This document shows positions 1-10,178 of a stretch of DNA of 60,000 nt, piece after piece. The DNA is taken from NCBI GenBank assembly GCA_030704615.1, contig CM060732.1:44933053-44993052 (forward strand). The letters run 5' to 3'. Source of the DNA: Takakia lepidozioides. Its lineage: Eukaryota > Streptophyta > Takakiopsida > Takakiales > Takakiaceae. The notes beneath the pieces are model-generated. The model saw only the letters and a list, made by a program, of their open reading frames with translations, had not been told where the DNA came from and did no database searches. How positions within the stretch are numbered: position 1 is the stretch's first letter; each line of letters opens with the position of its first letter. Position numbers and translations under genes: made by a program.

Positions 1-228
1 CTATCCCTACATAAGCACACTCAGATCTAAACGCATGCAGGAGCTCGGTCGCGCAGGCTCAACTCGAGAGAGATGAGCTGCGCGACTGCCGCTCTCGTGA
101 AGATAAGACGGACCAGGTGTCAAACTAAACTTGACACCTGATTTAACACTTGACCTAAATCCAAGTGTTAAATACAAATAACTAGTTTTATTCTAGCTGT
201 TTTCACACTGTGCTTATTTAACTTGACA
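1..228 (-). repeat. 3' LTR of the Gypsy-like element (left copy)
   Basis: It matches 11464-11691 with a handful of differences, nearly all within its first 40 bp; after that I see one mismatch. Both copies end in CA; the start (TG in the right copy) lies at or just beyond the window edge. Two perfect inverted repeats sit side by side: 114-123 with 131-140 (10 bp arms) and 141-152 with 162-173 (12 bp arms). Confidence 0.75.
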
Positions 229-574
229 GCTGTCGTGCGCATACATATCGCTACACAACTACATCGCTGTCCAAACCACACCACACATATATGCACAATA
301 AAGTAGTCTGCCACAATCGCCCCCCTAGCTGGTGGATAGGTCCCTCTACCTCCAGATAGCTACAAGATGTAATAGCCACAGCCGTACTAAGTCCTCTATC
401 ACTGTCCCTATTGTACTCAAACTCTATAGACCAAGAGGCCGGGTACAAGAGTAGCCCCATCGTTAGTCGCCGTCTTGCAATCTGTGAACTTGAGCCAGGA
501 CTCGTGTGTTCAAGGTCTCCTGTAGCTGGGCCGCGTTCTTGTTAGCCTTCCATGGTTGTATCCACTCCCACTAT
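229..574 (-). other. 3' untranslated part of the Gypsy-like element
   Basis: No protein domain is recognisable here. A purine-rich tract on the minus strand at about 319-330, containing six consecutive G, could be a polypurine tract. It is not adjacent to the repeat boundary at 228, which is unusual for an LTR element. Confidence 0.4.
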
Positions 575-1020
575 CCAATGCATGTGGACATAACCAATCC
601 CCATCTGGAACCATCTCAAGAGGTGGAGTCAAGCATCCCTATGCCAACCTCTAGAGCATCGATCACACACCAGCATGGTGGCTGCCCCTTTAGCAGACCC
701 ACACAACATGCACCTCAAACCTGCAGATACCACTGCCAGGTTTGGGTCAATCCTGCCATCGACATTCGGAAGGTGACATGGCGCACAATTACGCACATGG
801 TCCTTCCAAGTTATGCCATCCCGACCCTCCAAGACCAAGACGCCTGAGGGCAAGACCTCTCGAACCCTCAAAATAACACGTCCTGCAGTCACATCCAGGG
901 TCGTAGGAGCAGTCTGCTGCAGATAGACATAGTCACCAGGGTTGAATCTCCGAACCCCAGGACGATAGCCCCCACCACGTATGGTAGCATACCTCAACGT
1001 ATCACGGGTTGTGCATGGCA
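575..1020 (-). pseudogene. Integrase C-terminal tail with PHD finger
   Basis: This follows the integrase core after a one-base frame change near 1002-1010. First comes a beta-strand-rich segment (motif RRFNPGDYVYLQ), typical of Gypsy integrase C-termini. About 50 residues later is a Cys/His cluster: CMLC, then CDRC, then GWH, continuing in another frame (from about 640) through a Cys-Leu-Thr-Pro-Pro stretch to DWLCPH. Spacing and the Trp two residues before the final Cys pair match a PHD finger. The last Cys is replaced by Ala in this copy. PHD fingers read histone H3 tails, so the domain probably takes the targeting role that chromodomains play in chromoviruses. Identification as PHD rests on visible motifs; the targeting role is inference. 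Confidence 0.7.
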
Positions 1021-1988
1021 AGGTTCTCGAAAGCCATGGGCATGACTCTCTTGAACAACTCTGCACGCTGCTCACATGCACGTGCCCACACGTCCGGATC
1101 GTCAAGGTTAAGAACTGTAGCAGCTTCTCTGCGAATGGATGTAGGCAAATCCGGCTCTCGGCCAAAGAGAAGAAAGTATGGTGAGAAGGAGGCAAGTGAT
1201 GCTTGCTTGCTGAACCTGTAGCCCATGGCTAACCAGGGTAACTGAAGGTCCCAATCTCCTAGGTGTCCCTTCTGCAAGCCATACTTGCGCAAACCCCTCT
1301 TTACTGTCTGAACAACTCTCTCTGCCAAGCCATCGGCTTCAGGATGATCCCGAGAAGTGGTGCGGTGGTCTATCAAGGCCTTGTCACACAAAGCCTGAAA
1401 CCCCAAGAACTCTCTCCCTTGGTCCGTGAGTACCTCAGCTGGAGCACCGAATCGGCTAAGCACACAATCCAGGAATGCATACGCAGCTCCCTCACTAGCC
1501 TTATCAGGCAATGGAACCAATTCAATCCACTTGGAGAAGTGCTCCACCATCACCAACACGTACTTGTTGTGGCGCATGGTCAGTGGCAACGGCCCTGCGA
1601 AGTCAAGACTCCACCTGTAGCCCAATCCCATGATCGGAAGAGGGTGCAATTGTGGAGTAGGGGCGTTGAATGAAGCACGCACCCTGTCACACACCATGCA
1701 CCTAGCCACAAATTGTTGCACCTCTGTGTGCATACCACGCCACCAATACTGCCCCTGCAGTAGACTATGAGTGCGTCGCACCCCAAAATGCCCCAACTCC
1801 TCATGGGCATGCCGCACTAACCGTGCCCGCTGTGTTGGGTGAGGCACAATCCTCACTCGACCATCCTCCCACACTCGGAGCAGGTGTGTCCCCTCCCACT
1901 TGAACCTCTTGGCTCGTTGTAGGATCCGATCCCTCTCCTTGGCAGTCATAGTGGCTGCCGTGTCTCCACTGCGGAGGTAGTCCAACAC
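1002..1988 (-). pseudogene. Gypsy integrase (zinc-binding domain and catalytic core)
   Basis: The 328-residue frame holds an HHCC zinc-binding domain (HEELGHFGVRRTH, then CMVCDR) at about residues 65-105. An rve/DDE catalytic core follows, with Asp in SLDFAGPLP near 129, Asp in VLTDQGREF near 190 and Glu in HPEADGLAERVV near 220. Integrase inserts the reverse-transcribed copy into the host chromosome. The catalytic triad looks intact, but the frame is separated from RNase H upstream and from its C-terminal tail downstream. The break at the 3' end falls at a run of three C and looks like a one-base insertion. Confidence 0.88.
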
Positions 1989-2263
1989 AACTGAATCCTC
2001 ATGTATATCTTTGGCGCCACCCTTGCTAATTGTGGCCTCAGGTCCTCAGACACTTGATCTACAGTCATCCATGTTGTAGGCCCAACCTGGCCTTCCGCCT
2101 GCCAAGATACACAGAAATGCAGATGCATGCCATCCGGGCACCATCTCCTCGTCCGTCTCACCATGCCACCGAGCTCCAGTGTCATCCTGCTGGCTCGTGC
2201 ATGGATTGCGACTCAACCCATGCATTTCGATTGACCAAACCCGGTCGATGCCACCACTGAAAG
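1989..2263 (-). other. Degraded RNase H / integrase connection
   Basis: Short overlapping frames on the minus strand continue the polyprotein between RNase H and integrase, for instance a Gly-Leu-Ser-Arg-Asn stretch typical of the end of Gypsy RNase H. No single frame spans it, so at least one frameshift lies here. Confidence 0.5.
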
Positions 2264-2590
2264 TCATACTATGAAGGATGGTGCCCACCGTGCAAGCTTC
2301 CCCGTAAGCTTGTCTGACTCCATCAACCACTGAGTGGTTGGTGATCCGTGACAAGGTGAAGAAGAGATTGCCGTATAGATAGCACCTGAAGTGTGCCACG
2401 GCCACACTGCAGCTAAGCATTCTCCCTCATATGAGCTATACTTAGACTCTGCAGCATTGTTCGAGCGGCTAGCATAAGCCACTACGAACTCTCTTCCCTC
2501 ATCATCCACCTGTGTGAGCACCGCTCCAAGCCCCAGCATGCTCCAATCTGTATGCAACTGAAAAGGACGCCCCCTGATAGGTCGTCTCAA
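2264..2590 (-). pseudogene. Gypsy RNase H-like domain
   Basis: The frame opens at the end of the RT connection (RRPIRGRPFQLHTDWS) and contains the first catalytic Asp in HTDWSMLGLGAVL and the Glu-containing YSSYEGECLAAVW, both usual in Gypsy RNase H. RNase H removes the RNA strand of the RNA:DNA hybrid. The second half changes frame, so the last catalytic motif is not in this reading. The junction with RT (2587-2590) looks like a one-base deletion. Confidence 0.8.
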
Positions 2591-3680
2591 GATGGCGCCG
2601 AGGTCAGCCTCGCCTTGAGCTCTTGAAAAGCTTGTTCTTGCTCATCTTCCCACTGCCGCTCCTGGTCCACCTTGGTCAGCTTGGTTAGAGCCTTTGCAAT
2701 GGCACTAAATCCCTTAACAAACCGTCTGTAATAGTTTGCTAACCCCATGAAAGCTCGAACTCGGCTCACATCCGTGGGGCGTGGAACCTGTGCAATGGAC
2801 TCTACCTTAGTCTGCTGTACCCCCAATCCTCCAGGATATATCATGTGACCCAGATACTCAATCTGGTTGTGGAAAAACTTGCACTTGCCCGGATGTAACT
2901 TCAATCCGTGCGTCCTCAAGCGCTCAAATACCCCCTGAAGGTGTCTCTCATGCTCCTCCACCGTAGCACTAAAGATGATGATGTCATCTATGTAGCACCG
3001 AGCAAACTCCACCCCTGCTAGAATCCTGTCCATGACTCTTTGAAACTCAGCGGGAGCGTTTTTTAAGCCCAAATGGTAAGAACCGCCACTGGTATAGGCA
3101 ATCCTTCCCGTGCTCATTGATCCCCCAGAATGCCGTCTTTTGCTTATCCGCCTCCTTGATCGGCAACTGGTGATATCCGGATCGTAAATCCAACGTGCTA
3201 AAGACCTTGGAATGCCCAATGGCATCAAAGATCTCCTCTGTGTTGGCATGGCATACCTATCGGACTTGGTCTGACGATTAACAGGCCGGTAATCACCGCA
3301 CATACGTCTCTCCGTCCAATTGCCATAGACATCCTTCTTAGCTGGCATCACTGTGGCTGAAGCATACTCTCCACCAGAGAGCTCCACCAAACCTGCCTCC
3401 CAGAGATCTTGAGTCCTCATCTGAATCAAAGACCTCTCCATGTCACTGTATCTATAGGGTCTCCGAAAGATTGGCGTGTCAGTGGCCAACTCAATACGGA
3501 TCTCTTGACCCTTCAGTGCTCCCAAGTCCTTCAAACTGAAGGCAAAGCAATTCCTATAAGCCCTCAGGAACCGCCGTATACGTCGTCTCTCTCCTCCGGT
3601 GACAATGGGTCCAATGTCAGGCTCCCAATTGTCCTCCGTAACTGCAACCTTAAGTCCAGTGGGCTTAGAGGTAGAGGACG
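2587..3680 (-). pseudogene. Gypsy reverse transcriptase with compensated frameshifts
   Basis: The main frame (3534-2587) holds the fingers motif MCGDYRPVNRQT, the catalytic CYIDDIII (YxDD-type), the LKLHPGKCKFF and EYLGHMI motifs, and the thumb/connection ANYYRRFVKGFS. Between about 3243 and 3063 the conserved palm segment (first catalytic Asp region, GYHQLPI, FGLKNAPAEF) sits in another frame. The first break looks like a one-base loss; the second lies in a run of six A and restores the frame. About 45 codons of sense sequence extend upstream of 3534 without an ATG, as expected inside a polyprotein. RT copies element RNA into DNA. The homopolymer break could be a base-calling error, but host exons nearby show none. 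Confidence 0.88.
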
Positions 3681-3761
3681 CGTCCCGTGGTTGCTACGCT
3701 GCAACCTCTTGAGCAGTATCCCCTTCCTGCTCAGTCAATGACAAGGCCTCATCCTGCCCCA

Positions 3762-5068
3762 TCATCTCATCATTGAGAACCTCCTCATCCCGAGAGAATC
3801 CCCAACCTCATCCATCACAGCTGCCTTCGCTGCCAACTCCCTCTGAACCTCGAGCACCTCCCACGTGTGCCATGGATGTCTACACCTCGTGGTCCTCACC
3901 GGCTCGCCCCCACTCGCTGCCTGTACCGTCTCGGTAGGCAGAGAGACCGTCAAGGGAAGTGCACTCCGCACTCTACGTTGCTCAGCCATAGCCAAGCTGA
4001 CAATCCAGGTCAAGCAATTGAGATCCATTGCTTGCCCCAACACCTGACGACGTGATGCCTCAGAAAGAGAAGGCACCGCCGTGGTCCCAGTGGAAAACCC
4101 CATAGCCCGCTCTCGCTCGTCGGCATTAGGCTCCACTAACTGCTGCAACTGAGCATCCCACAAGAGGCCAGGTCCACCATCCCGAAAAGCATGGGATCCT
4201 GGGAAGCTGAGCAGTGTAGGTAATGCTGCTCGTGGTTGACCCACCTGTTGACCACTGCCAAAGGCGAACGGTCATCGTGTCTCACACGTTGAGACTGCCT
4301 TCCTGTGTCCAAAATGCCATCCACGGTGAGGTGTGCTGGCCGCTGCACCCCATCAAATGCACGCTTGAGCAGTGCGGGTGGCATCAAGTTAGTCCACCAT
4401 AGTCGTGGACGATGAGCCCGTGACCCCACTGCAGCTGCATCCAGCAATACTGCTGACCCAAGCCACGACCGGACTTGATGCACACTGGCCATCACCCTGG
4501 CCCGAGAATCACCCATCAGTGGTACATTCTCCAAGATGTATGCTGGAGATACAGCTTGATGAAGCTGCAAGCAGCGCAAAATCCGCACCATCTCCCAAAA
4601 CAGACCCGTCCTCGAGTCTCGCAATCCATTGCCATGCCCGGCTGATGAATGCCCTTGGCAGGGCCAACCTGCCACTATCAGATCAATGGAGCCAACCTGC
4701 TCCAAATCTTGCGCCCCCAACAAGGAAATGTCTGCTGGCAAGGCTTGTTGGTATCCACGAACTGCAGACACAGGCAACAAGTCAGGGTACTGCTGTACCA
4801 ACTGAGCCACATGGCGCAGTGAGACGCGTCGTGCAGTCTCATCCCTCTCCACATACAGGTAACGCCTTACCCGCACACCTGCCTGTAGCACAGCAGCCAA
4901 TCCGGTGCTGATCCCGCCAAACAAGTCCAGAAGGCAAATGCCTTCATCCGGCCGCTGCCACACAAGAGGTGTGGTGTCCAATGGCGACAACTGAGGTGGC
5001 CCTGGTGCAATCACCGCACTCTCCTCCTCTCCTGACGGTACAAAAGCTTCTACCCAAGCTTGTTGCAC
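3762..5068 (-). pseudogene. DNMT3-like cytosine-5 DNA methyltransferase inside the Gypsy element
   Basis: The first frame (5068-4136) contains, in order, an SAM-binding motif I (LDLFGGISTGLAAVL, residue ~48), an acidic motif II (YVERDE), the catalytic motif IV (GWPCQGHSSAGHG, Pro-Cys at residue ~136), motif VI (ILENVPLMG) and motif VIII (GSRAHRPRLWWTN). After a frame change near 4244 the second frame (4244-3762) gives the C-terminal motifs: ERERAMGFSTG (IX-like) and SRRQVLGQAMD (X-like). Together they cover a whole catalytic domain of about 330 residues. The motif VIII and GF..RQ-LG pattern resembles DNMT3 more than DNMT1/CMT, from memory. It would methylate cytosines in DNA. It lies between protease and RT, in the polyprotein direction, so it is part of the element. 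The catalytic residues look intact, but the frameshift prevents full-length translation. Confidence 0.88.
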
Positions 5069-5997
5069 CGTCCATCAGCAGCTTGCTGCAAATCCTTGCT
5101 CGTACCCCACAACGGAGTGTGAGCAACCATGGCAGGCAACTCCGCCGTACCATGCATGTCATCCTGCTCTGCTGGAGGTGGCACATCCTCTGCATGGGCA
5201 TTGCCTTCCAGCAACTCTCCAGGCCAACTAACTGCAGCTGTGAAGGCGGCTAGTGTTGGCATCTTGCCCCGCTGGGCAGCTGCAATACCCCCAATGAATG
5301 TCACAGGGAGCTGTGCACGGCGACCATCCCCTGACTGCCATCCAGGCCTGTAGGATGCTGACTCCTCCCAGAAATCCAGGGTGAAGCCCATGGGGTATAA
5401 CACTGCCCCACCAACGAGGACATCGTAAGAGACCGCGTCTGTCACAATGGCCTTGGCTCGCATCACTGAGCCATCTACAGGATGATCCGGCTGCAGTCTA
5501 ATAGCCAACTGATGCCGTGTCATGCCGCGAGCCTGCTCTGATCCTCCCAGAGATGTCTGTATCTGGAAAGGACAAGGCTCCATATCCGCCTCCATGAGGC
5601 CCAAACCTGCAATAGCAGCTCTGCCCAACATCAGTGGCTGAGCTCCTGAGTCCAACAAGACCCGCAGTGGCCGGTACTTCTTGCCTGCCGGTCCACTCAA
5701 AGTGAAAATGCCTCCCTGGTTGTCTAACAAGACAACTCCAGGTGTCACCATGGCGCGCTCAATGGCTGGCCTAGCTGGCAGCTCCGTCAACCTGGCAGCT
5801 GCAACTTGCCATGGCGCAGCCGTGGCAGTCTTGACCCTCAAATCCGAGGATCCCTCTGCCACTATACCTTCCACTAACTCCGCAGAAGATGAAGTGACCT
5901 CCCCACTCTCACAGAGAGTTGCTGCTAGTCTGAACACTGCAGCTGGTCTCACCCCGGCGTCGCAATCATGGTTGCCGAGAACAGTGGGGCTTGACAC
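5050..5997 (-). pseudogene. Gypsy aspartic protease region
   Basis: The 315-residue frame carries a retroviral-type aspartic protease core: VLLDSGAQPLMLGRAA near residue 113, with a later DVLVGGAVLY that fits the flap/C-terminal half. It would act as a dimer to cut the polyprotein. The frame overlaps gag by 49 nt in another frame and overlaps the methyltransferase frame by 19 nt, again in another frame. Both transitions need a -1 shift. A programmed -1 frameshift at gag-pro is possible in principle; I saw no clear slippery heptamer with a strong downstream structure. Confidence 0.78.
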
Positions 5998-7868
5998 ACA
6001 GAGGTGGCTGCCCCCAATAACACACCGGTTGCACTAGCCTTGGTAGCAGGTGTCAGTGCTGCACGTGTAGCTCTCCCCAATGGCATAGTAACCTCCGCCT
6101 CGGTAACCGTCGGGCGAGAACTAGGTGCCATGGATGGCGTTGACACTGTCTCCGCCAAGGTGAATGACTGAGGCAGCCTCGCCTGACGGCTTGCCTCCCC
6201 ACGTTGTGGATCCAACTCCACCTCTGCACCTCGTGGCTCAGGAACTCGTGCTGCTCCTCGAGTCACGGCTGCAGCAGACTCCACCTGCTCTAGTGGTAGT
6301 GCTGCTCCGCACATGAATCCCATGCCTCCCATATCTCCTCCATCAGGAGCAGGAGGTGGACCATCCCGCCTGGGAGCCGGTACCGCCTGAGCTATAGCCA
6401 TGGCAGCGAGCCTCTGCTCTAGCTGCTGAAGCCGATTGGCCATGCCTTGGTCAACACCTTGACCTCCGCGTCCTTGGCCATGTGGAGCTTGCCCTTGGCC
6501 TGCACCTCGTGCCCGACCACCTCGTCCTCTTTGGGCTGGTCCACCTCGCCCCCGGCCACCATTGTTCCCTTGGAACTGGCCTGGGCGCAACTCAGGATGC
6601 AAGTCATAACACTGGGCATCTACATGCCCATACTTGCCACAATGCCCACACTGCAACTGTGCAGGCTGTGCTTGTGCCGGCCTTCTGCCATTCTCTGGGC
6701 AATCTCTTTTGACATGGGGTCCTCCACATGTCCAACATATCACCCATGGTTGCTGTTGGCCTGCAAAAGATGCCACGGGCCTCTGCACCTGAGGTCCCCT
6801 GTGTGCTCCATGGAACTTGGGCTGGGCTACCTTGCCCCCCTGACCACGCTGTTGGGCAGTCCCTTGTGCCTGTGGGCTGACAGCTGTGCCCCGTACAGGC
6901 ATGTCCTTGCCAAATCCAATTGTAACAACTCGCTCCTCCACCATGTTGAGCTCAATCCGCTCAGCCAGCAGAAACACATCTGCTAATGTGGGTTGGGCTG
7001 CTTGTAACAGGGTTGCATCTCGCACCCTTCTCTTGAGCTCCTTGTCCAGAATTCCATACCAAAACTGGATTGCCTGAGCTTCAGTAACCCCTTGGGTCAC
7101 ACTTATCAAGCGCCTCATACGAGTGTACGCCTCTCGCAGGCTCTCACTGGGTTTGCGCTGGAAGTCTTGCAAACTTCGCAGCTTCTCTGTCCGTACACCT
7201 TGGTAGTTCCTCCGCAACTCCTGGAAGAACTCCACCACCGGGTTGAATCTAGGCACATGTGTTGTAGTTGTGGCAGGAGGAGTAGTAGCACCTTTTGAAC
7301 TGGTACCACCTACAGAAGTACCAGCACTACCTGCTCCACTACTAGTGCTGGCAGTGGGAGCTATTGGTACTGATGCAGCTACTGGTCGCGTCGTGCCTCG
7401 AGTAATGGAGACGTAGTCAGGTGACCAATACATCCTCCACTCCTCAATCTCTGCTTCATGTCCTCGCCTGAACTCGTGGTAATCGTCCATAGGCGGGCCT
7501 TCCAAATGCTGGAACAGTCCCTTCCACGCCATGAATGGGGTGAATAGCTGTGGATTGCGCATCTGCTGCAAATCACACCAGCTGTCGAACTCCTGGATAA
7601 AGTCATCCAACTCGATTGTGCCCACAGCTCCAGAGTACCTACGAGGCCCCTTGGTAGCTCCATACATCTCCTCCATGTCGTCCCACAACAATGGCGAATG
7701 AAAGTGCACACCTGTTGATGAAGCCTCCGAGTCTGTGTCTGACTCTACAGTAATTGAGGGTGGCGGTGAAGGTGGTCTGAACCAAATACCTCGTCTTGTG
7801 AACCCACTCTCACTGTTACTGCCTGTAGCCGTACTCCCCTCAACCCTTGGGTAACTCCGTAATGACAC
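5949..7868 (-). CDS. Gypsy Gag protein with two zinc knuckles
   Basis: This 639-residue frame, the longest intact one in the element, starts at ATG 7868. Residues ~90-280 form a retrotransposon gag capsid-like domain (FFQELRRNYQGVRTEKLRSL, SLREAYTRMRRLI, QFWYGILDKELKRRV). Two zinc knuckles follow, CWTCGGPHVKRDC near 376 (histidine spaced one residue short) and CGHCGKYGHVDAQC near 403 (canonical), then a Gly/Arg/Gln-rich stretch resembling RGG nucleic-acid-binding tails. Gag packages element RNA in virus-like particles. As it lacks internal breaks, this protein could still be made from the copy. Confidence 0.85.
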   Translation of the reverse strand: MSLRSYPRVEGSTATGSNSESGFTRRGIWFRPPSPPPSITVESDTDSEASSTGVHFHSPLLWDDMEEMYGATKGPRRYSGAVGTIELDDFIQEFDSWCDLQQMRNPQLFTPFMAWKGLFQHLEGPPMDDYHEFRRGHEAEIEEWRMYWSPDYVSITRGTTRPVAASVPIAPTASTSSGAGSAGTSVGGTSSKGATTPPATTTTHVPRFNPVVEFFQELRRNYQGVRTEKLRSLQDFQRKPSESLREAYTRMRRLISVTQGVTEAQAIQFWYGILDKELKRRVRDATLLQAAQPTLADVFLLAERIELNMVEERVVTIGFGKDMPVRGTAVSPQAQGTAQQRGQGGKVAQPKFHGAHRGPQVQRPVASFAGQQQPWVICWTCGGPHVKRDCPENGRRPAQAQPAQLQCGHCGKYGHVDAQCYDLHPELRPGQFQGNNGGRGRGGPAQRGRGGRARGAGQGQAPHGQGRGGQGVDQGMANRLQQLEQRLAAMAIAQAVPAPRRDGPPPAPDGGDMGGMGFMCGAALPLEQVESAAAVTRGAARVPEPRGAEVELDPQRGEASRQARLPQSFTLAETVSTPSMAPSSRPTVTEAEVTMPLGRATRAALTPATKASATGVLLGAATSVCQAPLFSATMIATPG

Positions 7869-8409
7869 TCACAATGTGCACCTCCTCCACGTGACACTAT
7901 AAGGCTCTAGTACTAATCTAATAGTGACACGGGTGGGCACCTGTTGCAGTTTAAGGGTCATATCCCAATGGCTCAGGGCACCTGCACCTGCATCCACCGC
8001 AAGAACTCCTATGGTTGGCTGGTCATCAACCCAACCTCACCATAGAAGAAACACTGGTGGTCTTGCTGGTCATCACTCCAGCCTCACCACCGACAGCATA
8101 CTCTAGGATTGACCGGTGATCAAATCCGGCCTAATCCCTATGAAAGCAAGCGCCCACACAAAACCAACATGGCGCACAGTCAAGCATGCAGGTGTTGGGG
8201 GGGATCCAAACACAAGAAATCAAAACATCAACACCCCCACACCAAAATCCAGCTGCAATGCTGATCCTGCAGAATATCCCAGCCCAAAACCCCGGACTGA
8301 CTGGCCTCCACCAAGAGAGGCTTTGGCAACTACAAGTACAAGGTAATGAAAATAGTACAGAGATGGAGGGGAAGAATAGAAGCCCAACCAAGCAAGATCT
8401 AATCCTGAT
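7869..8409 (-). other. Leader between accessory ORF and gag
   Basis: I see no coding frame with recognisable features. The stretch 8040-8300 contains repeated CA-rich, 'catcactccagcctcacc'-like segments. It probably forms the gag leader. Confidence 0.4.
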
Positions 8410-9158
8410 CTATGCTATCAACTGCCAGACTTCTCTCACAGTGCCTCGCTCTGCATGATGGTAAGGTGTAGGAGGTATATCTATGTCCAGAAACCTGCCA
8501 CTAACCTTGTCCCAAGCTACAGTAGCTCGCTCTAACCAACCCTCCTCCTCTTTCTGCCAGGTAGAGACAAAGCAATACTCCCCTATCTCCCGCTCACTGA
8601 ACACTAAAGAAAACAAAGGTAGGGTCTGATAGTCTCTCAACTCGAAAGCTTTGAGACGGTTGCGGGTGTCCTCATTGCGAATGACTGCATCTCCTTCACG
8701 CACAACAAACATGTCATTGCTGATGAACCCCCGCTCGTGGTTGCCCTGTGTAGAGCGTATCCGGCTGCAACCATGTCTGATTGCACAAACTTGTGTAGCT
8801 CCTGCTCCTCTGCTCCAGTACACCACGGCCTTGTGACTGAACACCTTGGTCCCCGGGGCTGTCTTTGGCTGTGTTCCAAGCCTAGCTTTCACCCACTTTG
8901 GTATTTCACCTACAGCTGCAAACTGTTGGCTCCAACAGAGTTCTGACTGTCCAAGGCGATATTGAGGCCCTCAATGCCAACTACAGCAGTCTGTTGTCTA
9001 CTGCTAATGCCTGACTCCCAGTATGCAATCAACTCGTCCAACTGTTCTCCACTCAAATCAGTCTGAGTTCCTTGGGAAACATAAATCCTGTCCCCTTGTG
9101 TGCACAGACTAAGAGAAGAGACCTGCCCTTCAATTACGTCCTCATTTCCCCCAGCCAT
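8410..9158 (-). pseudogene. Accessory ORF upstream of gag, function unknown
   Basis: Two minus-strand frames, 9158-8910 (82 residues, starting MAGGNEDVIEG) and 8892-8410 (160 residues, ending REVWQLIA), appear to be one ORF broken by a -1 frameshift near 8900-8920. The first part is acidic (GTQTDLSGEQLDELIAYWE). The second has a mixed alpha/beta look (FVVREGDAVIRNEDTRNRLK, EIGEYCFVSTWQKEEEGWLE). I recognise no family. It lies upstream of gag in the same orientation, so it is probably an element-specific protein, but it could be another captured host fragment. Confidence 0.45.
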
Positions 9159-9411
9159 GCAAGGAGTACATCCACCAATTTGTCTCTCATATAGACCAGC
9201 ACAGGTTCTAGAGACAGGATTGTGGATCTTTCATGGCACACTCACACTCTAAAAATTCCATAGATTTTTAGTAGAGTCCCAAAAACAGAAACCAGGTCTA
9301 GATAGGTAGATTTCCCCTTTCTGCAGCTATCCCCTCAAAAACTGAGTCAAACGGAGCTCATTTGACAAAGAAATGACCAACCAGGCTCTTTAAACATTTA
9401 AATTAGATCAA

Positions 9412-9416
<5 letters not shown>

Positions 9417-9447
<31 letters not shown>
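9417..9447 (-). repeat. 31-nt poly(T) run, poly(A) on the minus strand
   Basis: Thirty-one consecutive T on the plus strand separate the element's own ORFs from the block of host gene fragments at 9771-11239. Read on the minus strand it is a poly(A) tail at the 3' end of that block, as would be left by retroposition of a polyadenylated RNA. Confidence 0.7.
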
Positions 9448-9451
<4 letters not shown>

Positions 9452-9770
9452 CCAAAACGCTTTTGCCATTACAACCTGTTCCCAGGTTATCTACGAGTTC
9501 CCGAGGTCGTTCATGTAGTTCTCACAGGTTCCCTTACCAATGTCCACAGAGCTTGAGCTGCCAAAACAAAACGGGATCTTTGCACCACGGCCAAGGAAGG
9601 GGCCGCAGCAAGCCGCGTGCATGCCATTGCTGTCGCCATCTCTTTCCCGCTTCCTCACCTAGCCCAAGCTTGCAAACTCTGAGTGGGCTCTATTGCGAGT
9701 TTCTCCTCGCCGAGCAGATGCCAGCACAGCGACGGCAGATCGAACGGACGGCCAATCTTCGAACCTAAAT

Positions 9771-10178
<408 letters not shown>

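Noticed and set aside
506-847. Plus-strand 113-codon frame
   Set aside because: It is antisense to the integrase tail and PHD region and shows no family likeness.
4405-4911. 168-codon plus frame
   Set aside because: It is the antisense shadow of the methyltransferase.
9417-9447. Poly(T) run as a terminator
   Set aside because: This is eukaryotic nuclear DNA and no GC stem precedes the run. A retroposition poly(A) fits better.
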